Origin: Leminorella grimontii ATCC 33999 = DSM 5078
GTDB lineage: Bacteria > Pseudomonadota > Gammaproteobacteria > Enterobacterales > Enterobacteriaceae
Assembly (NCBI RefSeq): GCF_000439085.1
Contig: NZ_AUUA01000001.1
Span: forward strand, 806,001-870,000
Length of the DNA stretch: 64,000 nucleotides
Direction of reading: 5' to 3'
Below, piece by piece: positions 56,474 to 64,000 of the stretch. The notes below the pieces were generated by a model. The model was not told the DNA's origin, did not search any database, and saw nothing but the letters and a program-made list of their open reading frames with translations. Position numbers and translations under genes: made by a program. Positions within the stretch are counted from its first letter, which is position 1, and every line of letters starts with the position of its first letter.

Positions 56474-57019
56474 TAGCTATTGATCGATCTAAACTGATCG
56501 AAGGCATCAATATTATAAAAATGTAAATTTATTTTAACTCACTGTTTTAAATAAAAATAGAACCCCACAGCATGTACATAACTCATTGTTTTAATTTTTA
56601 TTTTAAAAAATAAAAATCTCCCCCCAAGAGATAGTAAACATCTTGACATTATTTTTTAAAAATAAAATATGTTTCATTTTCAACTCTATTGACTAGCAAT
56701 AGAGATTAAAAAACGAGTATGTAGATTGATAAAGCACAAAAAGTAAAGCGCTCAATGAAAGGTAAGATTGAACATATAAATTAATTGAAAATAACACACG
56801 GAAACAGATATACATTGGTATTTATATTTTTCACGTCATGAATTTTTAGCAATGCCGATAACATGATTCAAAAAGGAATAAACGTAATGCCGAGAACGGC
56901 GCTTTTGGTCATTTTGTTTCAAAAATAGAACGTTAACCTAAACCCTGCGTCCCCGTGAGTTCCCTAGCTCAGGGCAAACGAACAGCAAATTTTGCGAAAC
57001 GCCATTTTCCGTCGTCCAT
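56474..57019. other. AT-rich region between autotransporters 1 and 2
   Basis: Very AT-rich, stops in all frames, no gene. Long A/T runs near 56520-56720 give likely bent DNA and could attract H-NS-type silencers. The last 100 bp before the terminator of AT2 is more GC-rich but has no readable frame. Confidence 0.5.
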
Positions 57020-57054
57020 AAAAAAGCGGACGATAATCGCTCACCGCCCGCTTT
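57020..57054 (-). terminator. Terminator of autotransporter 2
   Basis: AAAGCGGACG and CGCCCGCTTT pair with one mismatch; on the minus strand the hairpin is followed by TTTTTTAT. It lies 25 bp after the stop. Confidence 0.75.
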
Positions 57055-57079
57055 ACTATAATTAACGATAGCCTATAGC

Positions 57080-59986
57080 TTAAAAGCTAAAGCGATAGCC
57101 ACCGTTCACCTGCCGCTGGTCGAACGCATTTCCGCTGGTGTAATCAGCCTCCAGATACAGCGTATGCTGCTTATTAAGCTGCGCGCTAATACCCAGGCCG
57201 TTGTTCCAGCCGTTGCCCTTGAAGCTGTGCTTCTCTTTGGAACCGTTCAGACGATAGTCGGTATCGCCGGAAAACTCCCGCAGCGCGCCGGTCTTCAGAT
57301 AAACGTTCAGCTTGCTGTTGCCCGTTATGGTTTCATAACCCAGCAGCACGCTGGCGCGGCCCAGCATCGACTCATAGCTGCTCAGATCGATGTTCAGGCC
57401 GTTGCTGGCCTTCATGCCCATGGCGTTCTGATGGCTATAGGTAAACTGCGCCTGCGGCTCAACGTAGAAGCCATTACCCGTCTGGTTCAGGCTGAACTTC
57501 TGCCCAGCTTCCAGCGAGGCGCTAAAACCGCTGGCGCTGCCGTCGGCGTTGACGCCGTTGTTCTGGCTGTCCAACACGCTGAAGCTGTTCTTTTGGCGAG
57601 ATGCTTTCAACACCAGATCGCTGTAGAAACCGCCCTGCGCCATGTAGCTGGCGTACATGCCCATATAGTCCGAACTGGCCGTGCCGTCGCCGCCGCGATA
57701 GTCCGGCGAGGCGTGGGTCGAGCCGATAAACAGGCCGATAAACAGCGGGGTTTCAGCGGAAATGCGTTTGTCCGCGCCGAACTGTATGCCGCTGTAGCCC
57801 ATATCAAAGCCGCTCAGCTTGCCGCTGGCAAAGGCGTCAAACTTGCCGCCGTAACCGCGGATCCAAACGTTGCCGTGCTCGCCGCTTTGACGCAGGTCCC
57901 CCATGCGCTGCATCAGCGTCTGGTTTTCCGCGTAGTTCAACAGGTAGCCGACGTTCAGATAGTTGCCGCCGGCATCTGCTGCCGTCGTGGGTACCGGAGA
58001 CGGCGAAGGCTTTGGATCCGGAGTAGGATCGGGTGTTGGCGTAGGATCCGGCGTAGGGGTTGGGTCCGGGCTTGGAGTAGGATCTGGCGTTGGGGTGGGT
58101 TCCGGCTCGGTGCCTGAAGAATAAAGTTCCCAGTTAGTCCCGTTCTTACGTACGTCGTACAGATAGCCGCCCAGCTCAACCTTTGAAGTCGCTGCAAAGG
58201 TCGCCGCACCGTCGGCGGTTTCCACTACCGTCAGTACTTCATTGCCGGTGGTCGCTAAACTGCCCTGGTTTTTGATCGTCAACAGGTGGCTACCGGCGCT
58301 GGTTCCGGTGACTTTCAGCAGGTCGCCGGCGTTATTAACGCCGTCACCGTCCCCGACGATGTCAGTGCGCATAATGAACGTGCCGCTGCCGCTCAAAGAG
58401 TCCATCGTGAGCGTAGTAAAGGCGCCGGTCGGCGCTACGTCGCTGGAGAAGTCAATGGTAGAATTGCTCATCGTCAACGCATCCAGATAGGAGTTTCCTG
58501 CGACGTTCCAAAGGCTCCCCGCCATCGCAACGTTTAGCGTTCCCACATTTGCGGCGCTGCTATAGCTATAGTTATCAGCGACCCCGTTCCAGACGGAGCC
58601 TGACTGCATATCTAATGAAACCTGCCCGCTCCGGCCGGCCATTACGCGTCCGTTAATGGTTAATTTTCCGCTTGCACTGACCAGTGTATCCGCACCGTCC
58701 GTCGACACTATTGCGTTATGGCTGAGGCGGGCCATATTCAAAACCGTATCGCCAGTAAGTTCGACCCGCCCGCCGCTGAATGCACTTACCCCCGAGGAGG
58801 ATGCGCTACTGTCTGCGCCGTTAATCGTGAGATAGTCCCCTTTGATAACGCCGCCGCTGCTCGCAGAAAGGCCGGTAGAGCTAACGCCAGCCAGGGTATT
58901 TGTAAGATTAACATCGGTATAGGCCAGATTGATTTGCGCATTGTCGCTAAACGCCTGGGCGGCAAAAGAGCCGTTTGCAGAGACAACGTTGCGGTTATTG
59001 GCTGTCCCTTTAAAGTTAAGCACCGTCGCTTCGCTGCCGCCGTCAGAGGAAAGCCCATAGGCTCCATCGCCTGGCGTAATGGTACTCCCCGCGCCAACGT
59101 TGACCGTTCCGCCATTTCTAACCCTTATCCCCTCGCCATAGCTTGACGCCGAATTATCAATGGTCAATTTGTCAGCTTCGAACTCACCACCGTCAACGAA
59201 AACACCGACAGTACGAGAGCCCGAGCCTTGAATCGTCGAGTTAGAACCCAGATTCACATAGGCATTTTCTTTTACCGTTACGCCATTGGCGCCAATGCGC
59301 GTGGAGTCATCCCCCTGCGTATTAATGAACAGATTGGTCGCGGTAAACGTTGCTCTATCACCGGTTCCACTGCCATCAATGTAAACGCCGCTGGCCGCTA
59401 TGCCGGTTGTCGTTATGCGGCTTCCGCTGCCAAGATTAACCGACGCGCCGGCCCGCCGATCGATATGGACGCCGTGCTTAGATTCTCCCTGCGTGTAGAT
59501 ATCGATCCCTTCCGCCGAGATTGACGACGCTCCGTTCATATAAATACCGACACCGTCCTCTACCCGGATCGAACTTGCCGTTCCCAGATCGATGTTAGCC
59601 GCAGCGCCCGTAACGTTAATCCCCGCCGTATTGCCGCTGCCTTTAACAACAACGCTAAGTCCATTGGCCGTTAACGTGCTGCCGTTGGCCTGCATTTGAA
59701 TGCCTTTCGCAACGGTAACGCCGTTGGCCGCAGCGTCAACCACAATGCTCACGCCCTGCGCTAAGTTCACCGTTCCGGTTGCATCGTTCAAGACGCCGTA
59801 AGCAAAACCGTCCGTACTATCGGCAACAATGCTGTCGTTATTTTGCAGCGTAATGTCTGCCCCTGACTGGCTTCCCAACTCGGCGGCCTTTGCCTGCTGT
59901 GAACAGGCGTATGACCCGAACCCAATAACGCCGAGTAACGCCAACTGATGATAAAATGCGCGTTGAGACTTTTTCTTTATTTTCAT
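57080..59986 (-). CDS. Autotransporter adhesin-like protein (AT2)
   Basis: 968 residues. Signal peptide QLALLGVIGFGSYACSQQAKA. The passenger is diverged from AT1 and AT3 but has the same repeat style (VNLGSGSRITTTGIAASGVY). The linker is much longer than in the other copies: repeated PTPDP units over about 40 residues near 57985-58110. The barrel is almost identical to AT1 and AT3. ATG at 59986 is chosen since AAAGGA is 9 nt upstream; ATG at 59995 touches that SD. Only 111 bp separate it from AT3, without the promoter seen before AT1 and AT3, so it may depend on read-through. Confidence 0.88.
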   Translation of the reverse strand: MKIKKKSQRAFYHQLALLGVIGFGSYACSQQAKAAELGSQSGADITLQNNDSIVADSTDGFAYGVLNDATGTVNLAQGVSIVVDAAANGVTVAKGIQMQANGSTLTANGLSVVVKGSGNTAGINVTGAAANIDLGTASSIRVEDGVGIYMNGASSISAEGIDIYTQGESKHGVHIDRRAGASVNLGSGSRITTTGIAASGVYIDGSGTGDRATFTATNLFINTQGDDSTRIGANGVTVKENAYVNLGSNSTIQGSGSRTVGVFVDGGEFEADKLTIDNSASSYGEGIRVRNGGTVNVGAGSTITPGDGAYGLSSDGGSEATVLNFKGTANNRNVVSANGSFAAQAFSDNAQINLAYTDVNLTNTLAGVSSTGLSASSGGVIKGDYLTINGADSSASSSGVSAFSGGRVELTGDTVLNMARLSHNAIVSTDGADTLVSASGKLTINGRVMAGRSGQVSLDMQSGSVWNGVADNYSYSSAANVGTLNVAMAGSLWNVAGNSYLDALTMSNSTIDFSSDVAPTGAFTTLTMDSLSGSGTFIMRTDIVGDGDGVNNAGDLLKVTGTSAGSHLLTIKNQGSLATTGNEVLTVVETADGAATFAATSKVELGGYLYDVRKNGTNWELYSSGTEPEPTPTPDPTPSPDPTPTPDPTPTPDPTPDPKPSPSPVPTTAADAGGNYLNVGYLLNYAENQTLMQRMGDLRQSGEHGNVWIRGYGGKFDAFASGKLSGFDMGYSGIQFGADKRISAETPLFIGLFIGSTHASPDYRGGDGTASSDYMGMYASYMAQGGFYSDLVLKASRQKNSFSVLDSQNNGVNADGSASGFSASLEAGQKFSLNQTGNGFYVEPQAQFTYSHQNAMGMKASNGLNIDLSSYESMLGRASVLLGYETITGNSKLNVYLKTGALREFSGDTDYRLNGSKEKHSFKGNGWNNGLGISAQLNKQHTLYLEADYTSGNAFDQRQVNGGYRFSF

Positions 59987-60054
59987 CCCTGTCATTCCTT
60001 TCTGCCGCAGATCCCGTTTAGCACCATGCCCAATGTAAAACGCGGCTTCTAACT

Positions 60055-60076
60055 TAAAAAGGCGGCAAAAGCCGCC
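60055..60076 (-). terminator. Terminator after autotransporter 3
   Basis: GGCGGC (60061-60066) and GCCGCC (60071-60076) pair around AAAA; on the minus strand TTTTT follows. It lies 22 bp after the AT3 stop and before AT2, so AT2 would need read-through or its own promoter. Confidence 0.75.
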
Positions 60077-60097
60077 TATAACTTAAAGATCAATTTA

Positions 60098-62887
60098 TTA
60101 AAAACTAAAGCGATAGCCGCCGTTGACCTGTTGCTGATCGAACGCGTTGCCGCTGGTGTAGTCCGCTTCCAGATACAGCGTATGCTGCTTGCTAATCTGC
60201 GCGCTGACTCCCAGACCGTTGTTCCAGCCGTTGCCCTTGAAGCTGTGCTTCTCTTTGGAACCGTTCAAACGATAGTCGGTATCGCCGGAGAACTCCCGCA
60301 GCGCGCCGGTCTTCAGATAAACGTTTACCAGGCTGTTGCCCGCCGTTGTTTCATAGCCCAACAGCACGCTGGCGCGGCCCAGCATTGACTCATAGCTGCT
60401 CAGATCGATGTTCAGGCCGTTGCTGGCCCTCATGCCCATGGCGTCCTGATGGCTATAGGTAAACTGCGCCTGCGGCTCAACGTAGAAGCCATTACCCGTC
60501 TGGTTCAGGCTGAACTTCTGCCCGGCTTCCAAAGAGGCGCTGAAACCGCTGGCGCTGCCGTCGGCGTTGACGCTGTTGCTTTGGCTATCCAACACGTCGA
60601 AGCTGTTTTTCTGACGGGACGCCTTTAACACCAGATCGCTGTAAAAGCCACCCTGCGCCATATAGCTGGCGTACATCCCCATATAGTCCGAGCTGGCAGT
60701 GCCATCGCCGCCGCGATAGTCCGGCGAGGCATGGGTCGAGCCGATAAACATGCCGATAAACAGCGGGGTTTCAACGGAAACGCGCTTGTCAGCACCGAAC
60801 TGCACGCCGCTGTAGCCCATGTCAAAGCCGCTCAGCTTGCCGCTGGCAAAGGCGTCAAACTTGCCGCCGTAGCCGCGGATCCAGACGTTGCCATGCTCGC
60901 CGCTCTGGCGCAGGTCGCCCATGCGCTGCATCAGCGTCTGGTTTTCGGCGTAGTTCATCAGGTAGCCAACGTTCAGATAGTTGCCGCCCGCATCAGCGGT
61001 TGAGGAAGGCGTGGGCGATGGTGTTGGTGACGGAGTTGGATCCGGATCGGGCGTCGGTTCAGGGGTGGAACCAGACGCGTAAAGCTCCCAGTTGTTGCCG
61101 TTTTTGCGCAGATCATACAGGTAGCCGCCCAGCTCCACCTTTGAGGTTGCCGCAAACGTCGCTACGCCGTCGGGAGTTTCCACCATCGTCAGCACTTCGT
61201 TGCCGGTGGTCGCCAGGCTGCCCTGGTTTTTGATCGTCAGCAGGTGGCTGCCGGCGCTGCTCCCTGTTACTTTCAGCAGGTCGCCGGCGTTATTAACGCC
61301 GTTACCGTCCCCTACGATGTCAGCACGCATAATAAGCGTGCCGCTGCCGCCGAAATTATCAACGGTCAGGGTCGTATAGCCGCTGCTTGACGCCGCATGA
61401 CTGGCAAAATCGACGGTTGAGTTTGTCAACGACAGCTTATCTAATTCGGAGCTGGTGGGAACATTCCACCGGCTGTCCTGCATATAGACGTTCAGCATGC
61501 CGCCGTTGACGTTGTCAGTATAAGCCTCACCGGTCCAAACGGAGCCGGAGCGCATGTTCATATTAATAACGCCGCCTTTGGAAACTACGGCGCCGTTTAG
61601 CATCATCTTTCCGTCAGCGTTTACCCTGCTGGCCGCATAACCGTCGCTGCTGTCATCGCGGGTACCGATAGCCCACTTGCTGGCATCCCCCATATCGATA
61701 ACGATATCGCCGCTTAAATCAACCTGACTGTCGCGAAGCAAATAGATACCGACTGACGCTCCGTCGCTGCCGTCAATGGTTACATTTTGACCAACGATGG
61801 ATCCATAGGTTTGTGCATAGAGGCCGAACCAGCCGTTTTTAGCATAAACGTCGGTATAGGCTAAATTCAGTGAGGCGTTGACCATCGCCGTTGCAACGGC
61901 GTAATCATTAGCGGTGAGCGTATTACGGTTGTCGGCAGTTCCTTTAAAGTTGGCAACGGAACCGCTGCCGGCGGCCGCGATCGCATAATAGGTATTGCTC
62001 GTAATGGCGCTGCCCGCACCGATATTAACGCTGCCGCCCTGGCCGCCGGAAGAGCGATCCAACAGAATACCGGCGCTGTTGTTTCCAGAAACCTCAATCT
62101 TTAACGCATTTGCTGCCAAAGTCCCGCCGTCGAAAAGGCTGAGGCCGTGCGCATAGCTACCAAGCGTAGTGATAGAGGATCCGCTACCTAAATTAACAAC
62201 GGCGCCCTTCCTGATATCCATACCATATGCGGAATCGCCTTTGGTATTGATAGATAAATTATCGGCGACAAAGGTTGTATCTGGCCCGCCCGACGACGAT
62301 CCGATTCTAACGCCTGAATAGCCTGAATTAATTACGCTTCCGCTGCCCAAATCGACAGAGGAGCCAGGCATTTGAAAATGGATCCCGTTCCCTTGCTCTG
62401 CGTTAATCGTCAACTTATCGGCTCGCAGCGTCGCGCCTGCGTTAAAAAAGTTAATACCGGTGCCCTGCTTGACGTTGATAACGCTATCGGTACCTAAATC
62501 AACGCTTGCGTTAGCGCCGTCATTGATGTTGATCCCATTGCCACCCGTATTGAGAACGTTAATCGTAAGCCGGTCTGCGGTTACGGCCACGCTGCCGCTG
62601 CCGTTAGTCCAAATGCCTATACCGTCGCCGGATGTTCCACCTGCATTGACGGTAATTGTCACATCCTTGGCCAAGTCAACGATGCCAGGAGCATTAACCT
62701 GAATAGCCGAATCGCCGCTTATAGGCGTATAGACAACGGTATCATTATCCTGCAGGGTAATATTACCGCCCGTTTGTTGCCCCAGCTCAGCGGCGCTAAC
62801 CTGACAAACGCAGGCGCTCAGGCTGGCAAAACCCAAAATGGCTAACTGACGATAAAAGGAGCGTTGGGAGAAATGCTTAGTCTGCAT
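60098..62887 (-). CDS. Autotransporter adhesin-like protein (AT3)
   Basis: 929 residues. The signal peptide is nearly the same as in AT1 (QLAILGFASLSACVCQVSA). Passenger repeats such as VDLGSGSVINSGYSGVRIG; the passenger is closer to AT1 than to AT2. The pre-barrel module GGYLYDLRKNGNNWELYA is followed by the linker PEPTPDPDPTPSPTPSPTPS, and a barrel near-identical to the other copies, ending YRFSF. ATG at 62887 has AAAAGGA upstream. It has its own promoter about 205 nt upstream. Confidence 0.88.
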   Translation of the reverse strand: MQTKHFSQRSFYRQLAILGFASLSACVCQVSAAELGQQTGGNITLQDNDTVVYTPISGDSAIQVNAPGIVDLAKDVTITVNAGGTSGDGIGIWTNGSGSVAVTADRLTINVLNTGGNGININDGANASVDLGTDSVINVKQGTGINFFNAGATLRADKLTINAEQGNGIHFQMPGSSVDLGSGSVINSGYSGVRIGSSSGGPDTTFVADNLSINTKGDSAYGMDIRKGAVVNLGSGSSITTLGSYAHGLSLFDGGTLAANALKIEVSGNNSAGILLDRSSGGQGGSVNIGAGSAITSNTYYAIAAAGSGSVANFKGTADNRNTLTANDYAVATAMVNASLNLAYTDVYAKNGWFGLYAQTYGSIVGQNVTIDGSDGASVGIYLLRDSQVDLSGDIVIDMGDASKWAIGTRDDSSDGYAASRVNADGKMMLNGAVVSKGGVINMNMRSGSVWTGEAYTDNVNGGMLNVYMQDSRWNVPTSSELDKLSLTNSTVDFASHAASSSGYTTLTVDNFGGSGTLIMRADIVGDGNGVNNAGDLLKVTGSSAGSHLLTIKNQGSLATTGNEVLTMVETPDGVATFAATSKVELGGYLYDLRKNGNNWELYASGSTPEPTPDPDPTPSPTPSPTPSSTADAGGNYLNVGYLMNYAENQTLMQRMGDLRQSGEHGNVWIRGYGGKFDAFASGKLSGFDMGYSGVQFGADKRVSVETPLFIGMFIGSTHASPDYRGGDGTASSDYMGMYASYMAQGGFYSDLVLKASRQKNSFDVLDSQSNSVNADGSASGFSASLEAGQKFSLNQTGNGFYVEPQAQFTYSHQDAMGMRASNGLNIDLSSYESMLGRASVLLGYETTAGNSLVNVYLKTGALREFSGDTDYRLNGSKEKHSFKGNGWNNGLGVSAQISKQHTLYLEADYTSGNAFDQQQVNGGYRFSF

Positions 62888-63100
62888 AGTTGAAAATTCC
62901 TTTTCATTTCCAGGTAGTTAATATCCGTCTCACCCATAATTTTGTGAGTAAAATGATTTTCAAAACAATTTTTTAATGTAAAATAGTAGGTAAAAAAACA
63001 ACACTCTTACGTACAAAACAAGGAATTTGAAAACCATTTTTAGATACAACCAAATACATAATAAAGTAATGCTTATGATTAATAGCATTACTACTTATAA

Positions 63101-63130
63101 ATATTACATTTCAACTCAAAAAATAGTCAA
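63101..63130 (-). promoter_or_regulatory. Predicted promoter of autotransporter 3
   Basis: TTGACT (63125-63130, minus strand) and TAATAT (63101-63106) with 18-bp spacing. The bases upstream match the AT1 promoter. Predicted leader of about 205 nt. Confidence 0.55.
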
Positions 63131-63687
63131 TAACTATTACAGATCGCTTAATTGATCGAGAGAATCGATCCAAACGTAAAGCACTCACCCTCAAAAAACA
63201 ATATAACAATTTGATTTTATTAAAAAATTTAAAAATAAATTATTTTATTTATAAATAAAAAAATAAATGAATAAAATATATAAAAAGAATAGATTCCAAC
63301 CAAACAAAATGCGTTGCAATTTATTTAAAATAAAAATAAATATGTATTACAAATCTAAAAGCAAATATTAAAACCACTTTTATGAAACAATTAAAGAATC
63401 AATGTAAATATAAAAACACCCATATTGAAATAGGGAAAACGATCTAAACTATATTTACATATTTTTATTAGAAGATACGTATCCATTCTTATCTCATACG
63501 GAAATATACATTTTTGCTATTCAGAAAAACCGCCAAAAAAGGGGAACGTTTGCATACCCGCTATGACGGCATTTAAGGGAACTTTACGCCGTTAATACAG
63601 CGTATCCTCTTTGCTCAGAACAGGGTCATAAATGGATATAATTTGAAGAGAACGAAGCAGATGAGATGGGCGCCCTTTTGTTACCAT
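63131..63687. other. AT-rich region between autotransporter 3 and autotransporter 4
   Basis: No gene. 63180-63480 is extremely AT-rich with A/T runs, like the region upstream of AT1. GATC-containing words (GATCGCTTAATTGATCGAG near 63142) follow the shared promoter motif and have counterparts upstream of AT1 (TGATCGATCTAAACTGATCG near 56480). These may be sites for Dam methylation or a regulator. Confidence 0.45.
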
Positions 63688-63722
63688 AAAAAACGGACGA
63701 TAACCTCTTATCGTCCGTTTTA
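63688..63722 (-). terminator. Terminator of autotransporter 4
   Basis: ACGGACGATAA and TTATCGTCCGT pair around CCTC, and on the minus strand TTTTTTA follows. Confidence 0.88.
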
Positions 63723-63746
63723 TTATCGACCTCTACTGTCTATAGA

Positions 63747-64000
63747 TTAAAAGCTGAATCGATATCCGCCGTTAACCTGACGCTGGTCGAACCTGTTGCC
63801 CGTTGCACTATCAACTTCAACATAAAGCGTGTGATTTCCATTGATATTGGCACTAACACCCAGACCGTTGCTCCACCAGTTGCCCTTGAAGCTGTGCGCC
63901 TCTCGAGAGCCGTTCAACTTATAGTCGGTATCGCCGTCAAATTCCCTGACAAATCCGGTCTTTAGGTATACGTTGACCTTGCTGTTACCCGCCGTCGTTT
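63747..64000 (-). CDS. Autotransporter beta-barrel, 3' part only (AT4; runs off the window)
   Basis: The last 84 codons of a fourth autotransporter, open to the window edge. The readable C-terminus includes VNVYLKTGFVREFDGDTDYK, then NGLGVSANINGNHTLYVEV, and ends QRQVNGGYRFSF and stop. It aligns along its length with the other three barrels but is clearly more diverged (for example NWWSNGLGV for NGWNNGLGI), so it is an older duplicate. The 5' part must lie beyond 64000. Confidence 0.85.
   Translation of the reverse strand, partial: TTAGNSKVNVYLKTGFVREFDGDTDYKLNGSREAHSFKGNWWSNGLGVSANINGNHTLYVEVDSATGNRFDQRQVNGGYRFSF

Noticed and set aside
57164-58117. 317-codon plus-strand open frame opposite the AT2 barrel and linker
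   Set aside because: Same antisense artefact; the Arg/Trp-rich end is the reverse reading of the Pro-rich linker.

Overview
The window is chromosomal DNA of an enterobacterium (order Enterobacterales). Long stretches follow the Escherichia coli order zwf-hexR-pykA-lpxM-mepM-znuA-znuCB-ruvBA-ruvC-yebC-nudB-aspS-(yecD/E)-yecN-cmoA-cmoB-cutC-yecM. The proteins are close relatives of the E. coli ones, but several features are not E. coli-like: zwf-pgl-eda without edd, fmdB next to aspS, and tandem arrays of fimbrial adhesins and autotransporters. A deep-branching family such as Budviciaceae is possible, but the genus cannot be fixed by reading alone.

Layout. 1-4.9 kb: three tandem paralogous two-domain fimbrial subunits/adhesins, each with its own similar promoter region. 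5-6.1 kb: a TetR regulator divergent from a DUF1348 gene, with a perfect 24-bp palindrome between them. 6.4-8.3 kb: a DUF1848 protein and the MdtJI spermidine exporter with a candidate leader ORF. 8.5-12.7 kb: zwf-pgl-eda and divergent hexR with a textbook HexR site. 12.9-19.7 kb: pykA, lpxM, mepM and the Zur-controlled znuA/znuCB zinc importer. 19.9-28.9 kb: a block (ybjL, DUF1523, rimO, artJ, ogt, rlmC, ybjN, DUF4250, nfsA, grxA) that interrupts the E. coli-like znuB-ruvB adjacency. 29-34.7 kb: ruvBA, then fmdB-aspS-nudB-yebC-ruvC. 35-41.3 kb: yecN, a VOC protein, cmoAB, a YaeF-like lipoprotein, cutC, a MalY/PatB C-S lyase and yecM.

41.3-45.4 kb is accessory: an orphan terminator, a stand-alone InsA-like zinc-ribbon protein, an AraC-type regulator surrounded by three copies of one motif, and a YedE/DUF3343 pair tied to selenium/sulfur handling. 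45.7-48.8 kb: ydhIJK (DUF1656 / membrane-fusion / FUSC efflux system). 48.9-53.2 kb: an L-rhamnonate operon (IclR regulator, DapA-family aldolase in place of RhmA, rhmD, rhmT). 53.4-64 kb: four tandem autotransporters on the minus strand (the last one cut by the window edge), with nearly identical beta-barrels, diverged passengers, very AT-rich promoter regions and about 205-nt 5' leaders.

Most of the window is housekeeping. The parts that look least described are the adhesin arrays at both ends, the AraC/InsA-like locus with its repeated operator-like motif, the rewired rhamnonate operon and the orphan-terminator transcript near 41.5 kb. All identifications come from reading protein and DNA motifs; no database search was possible.
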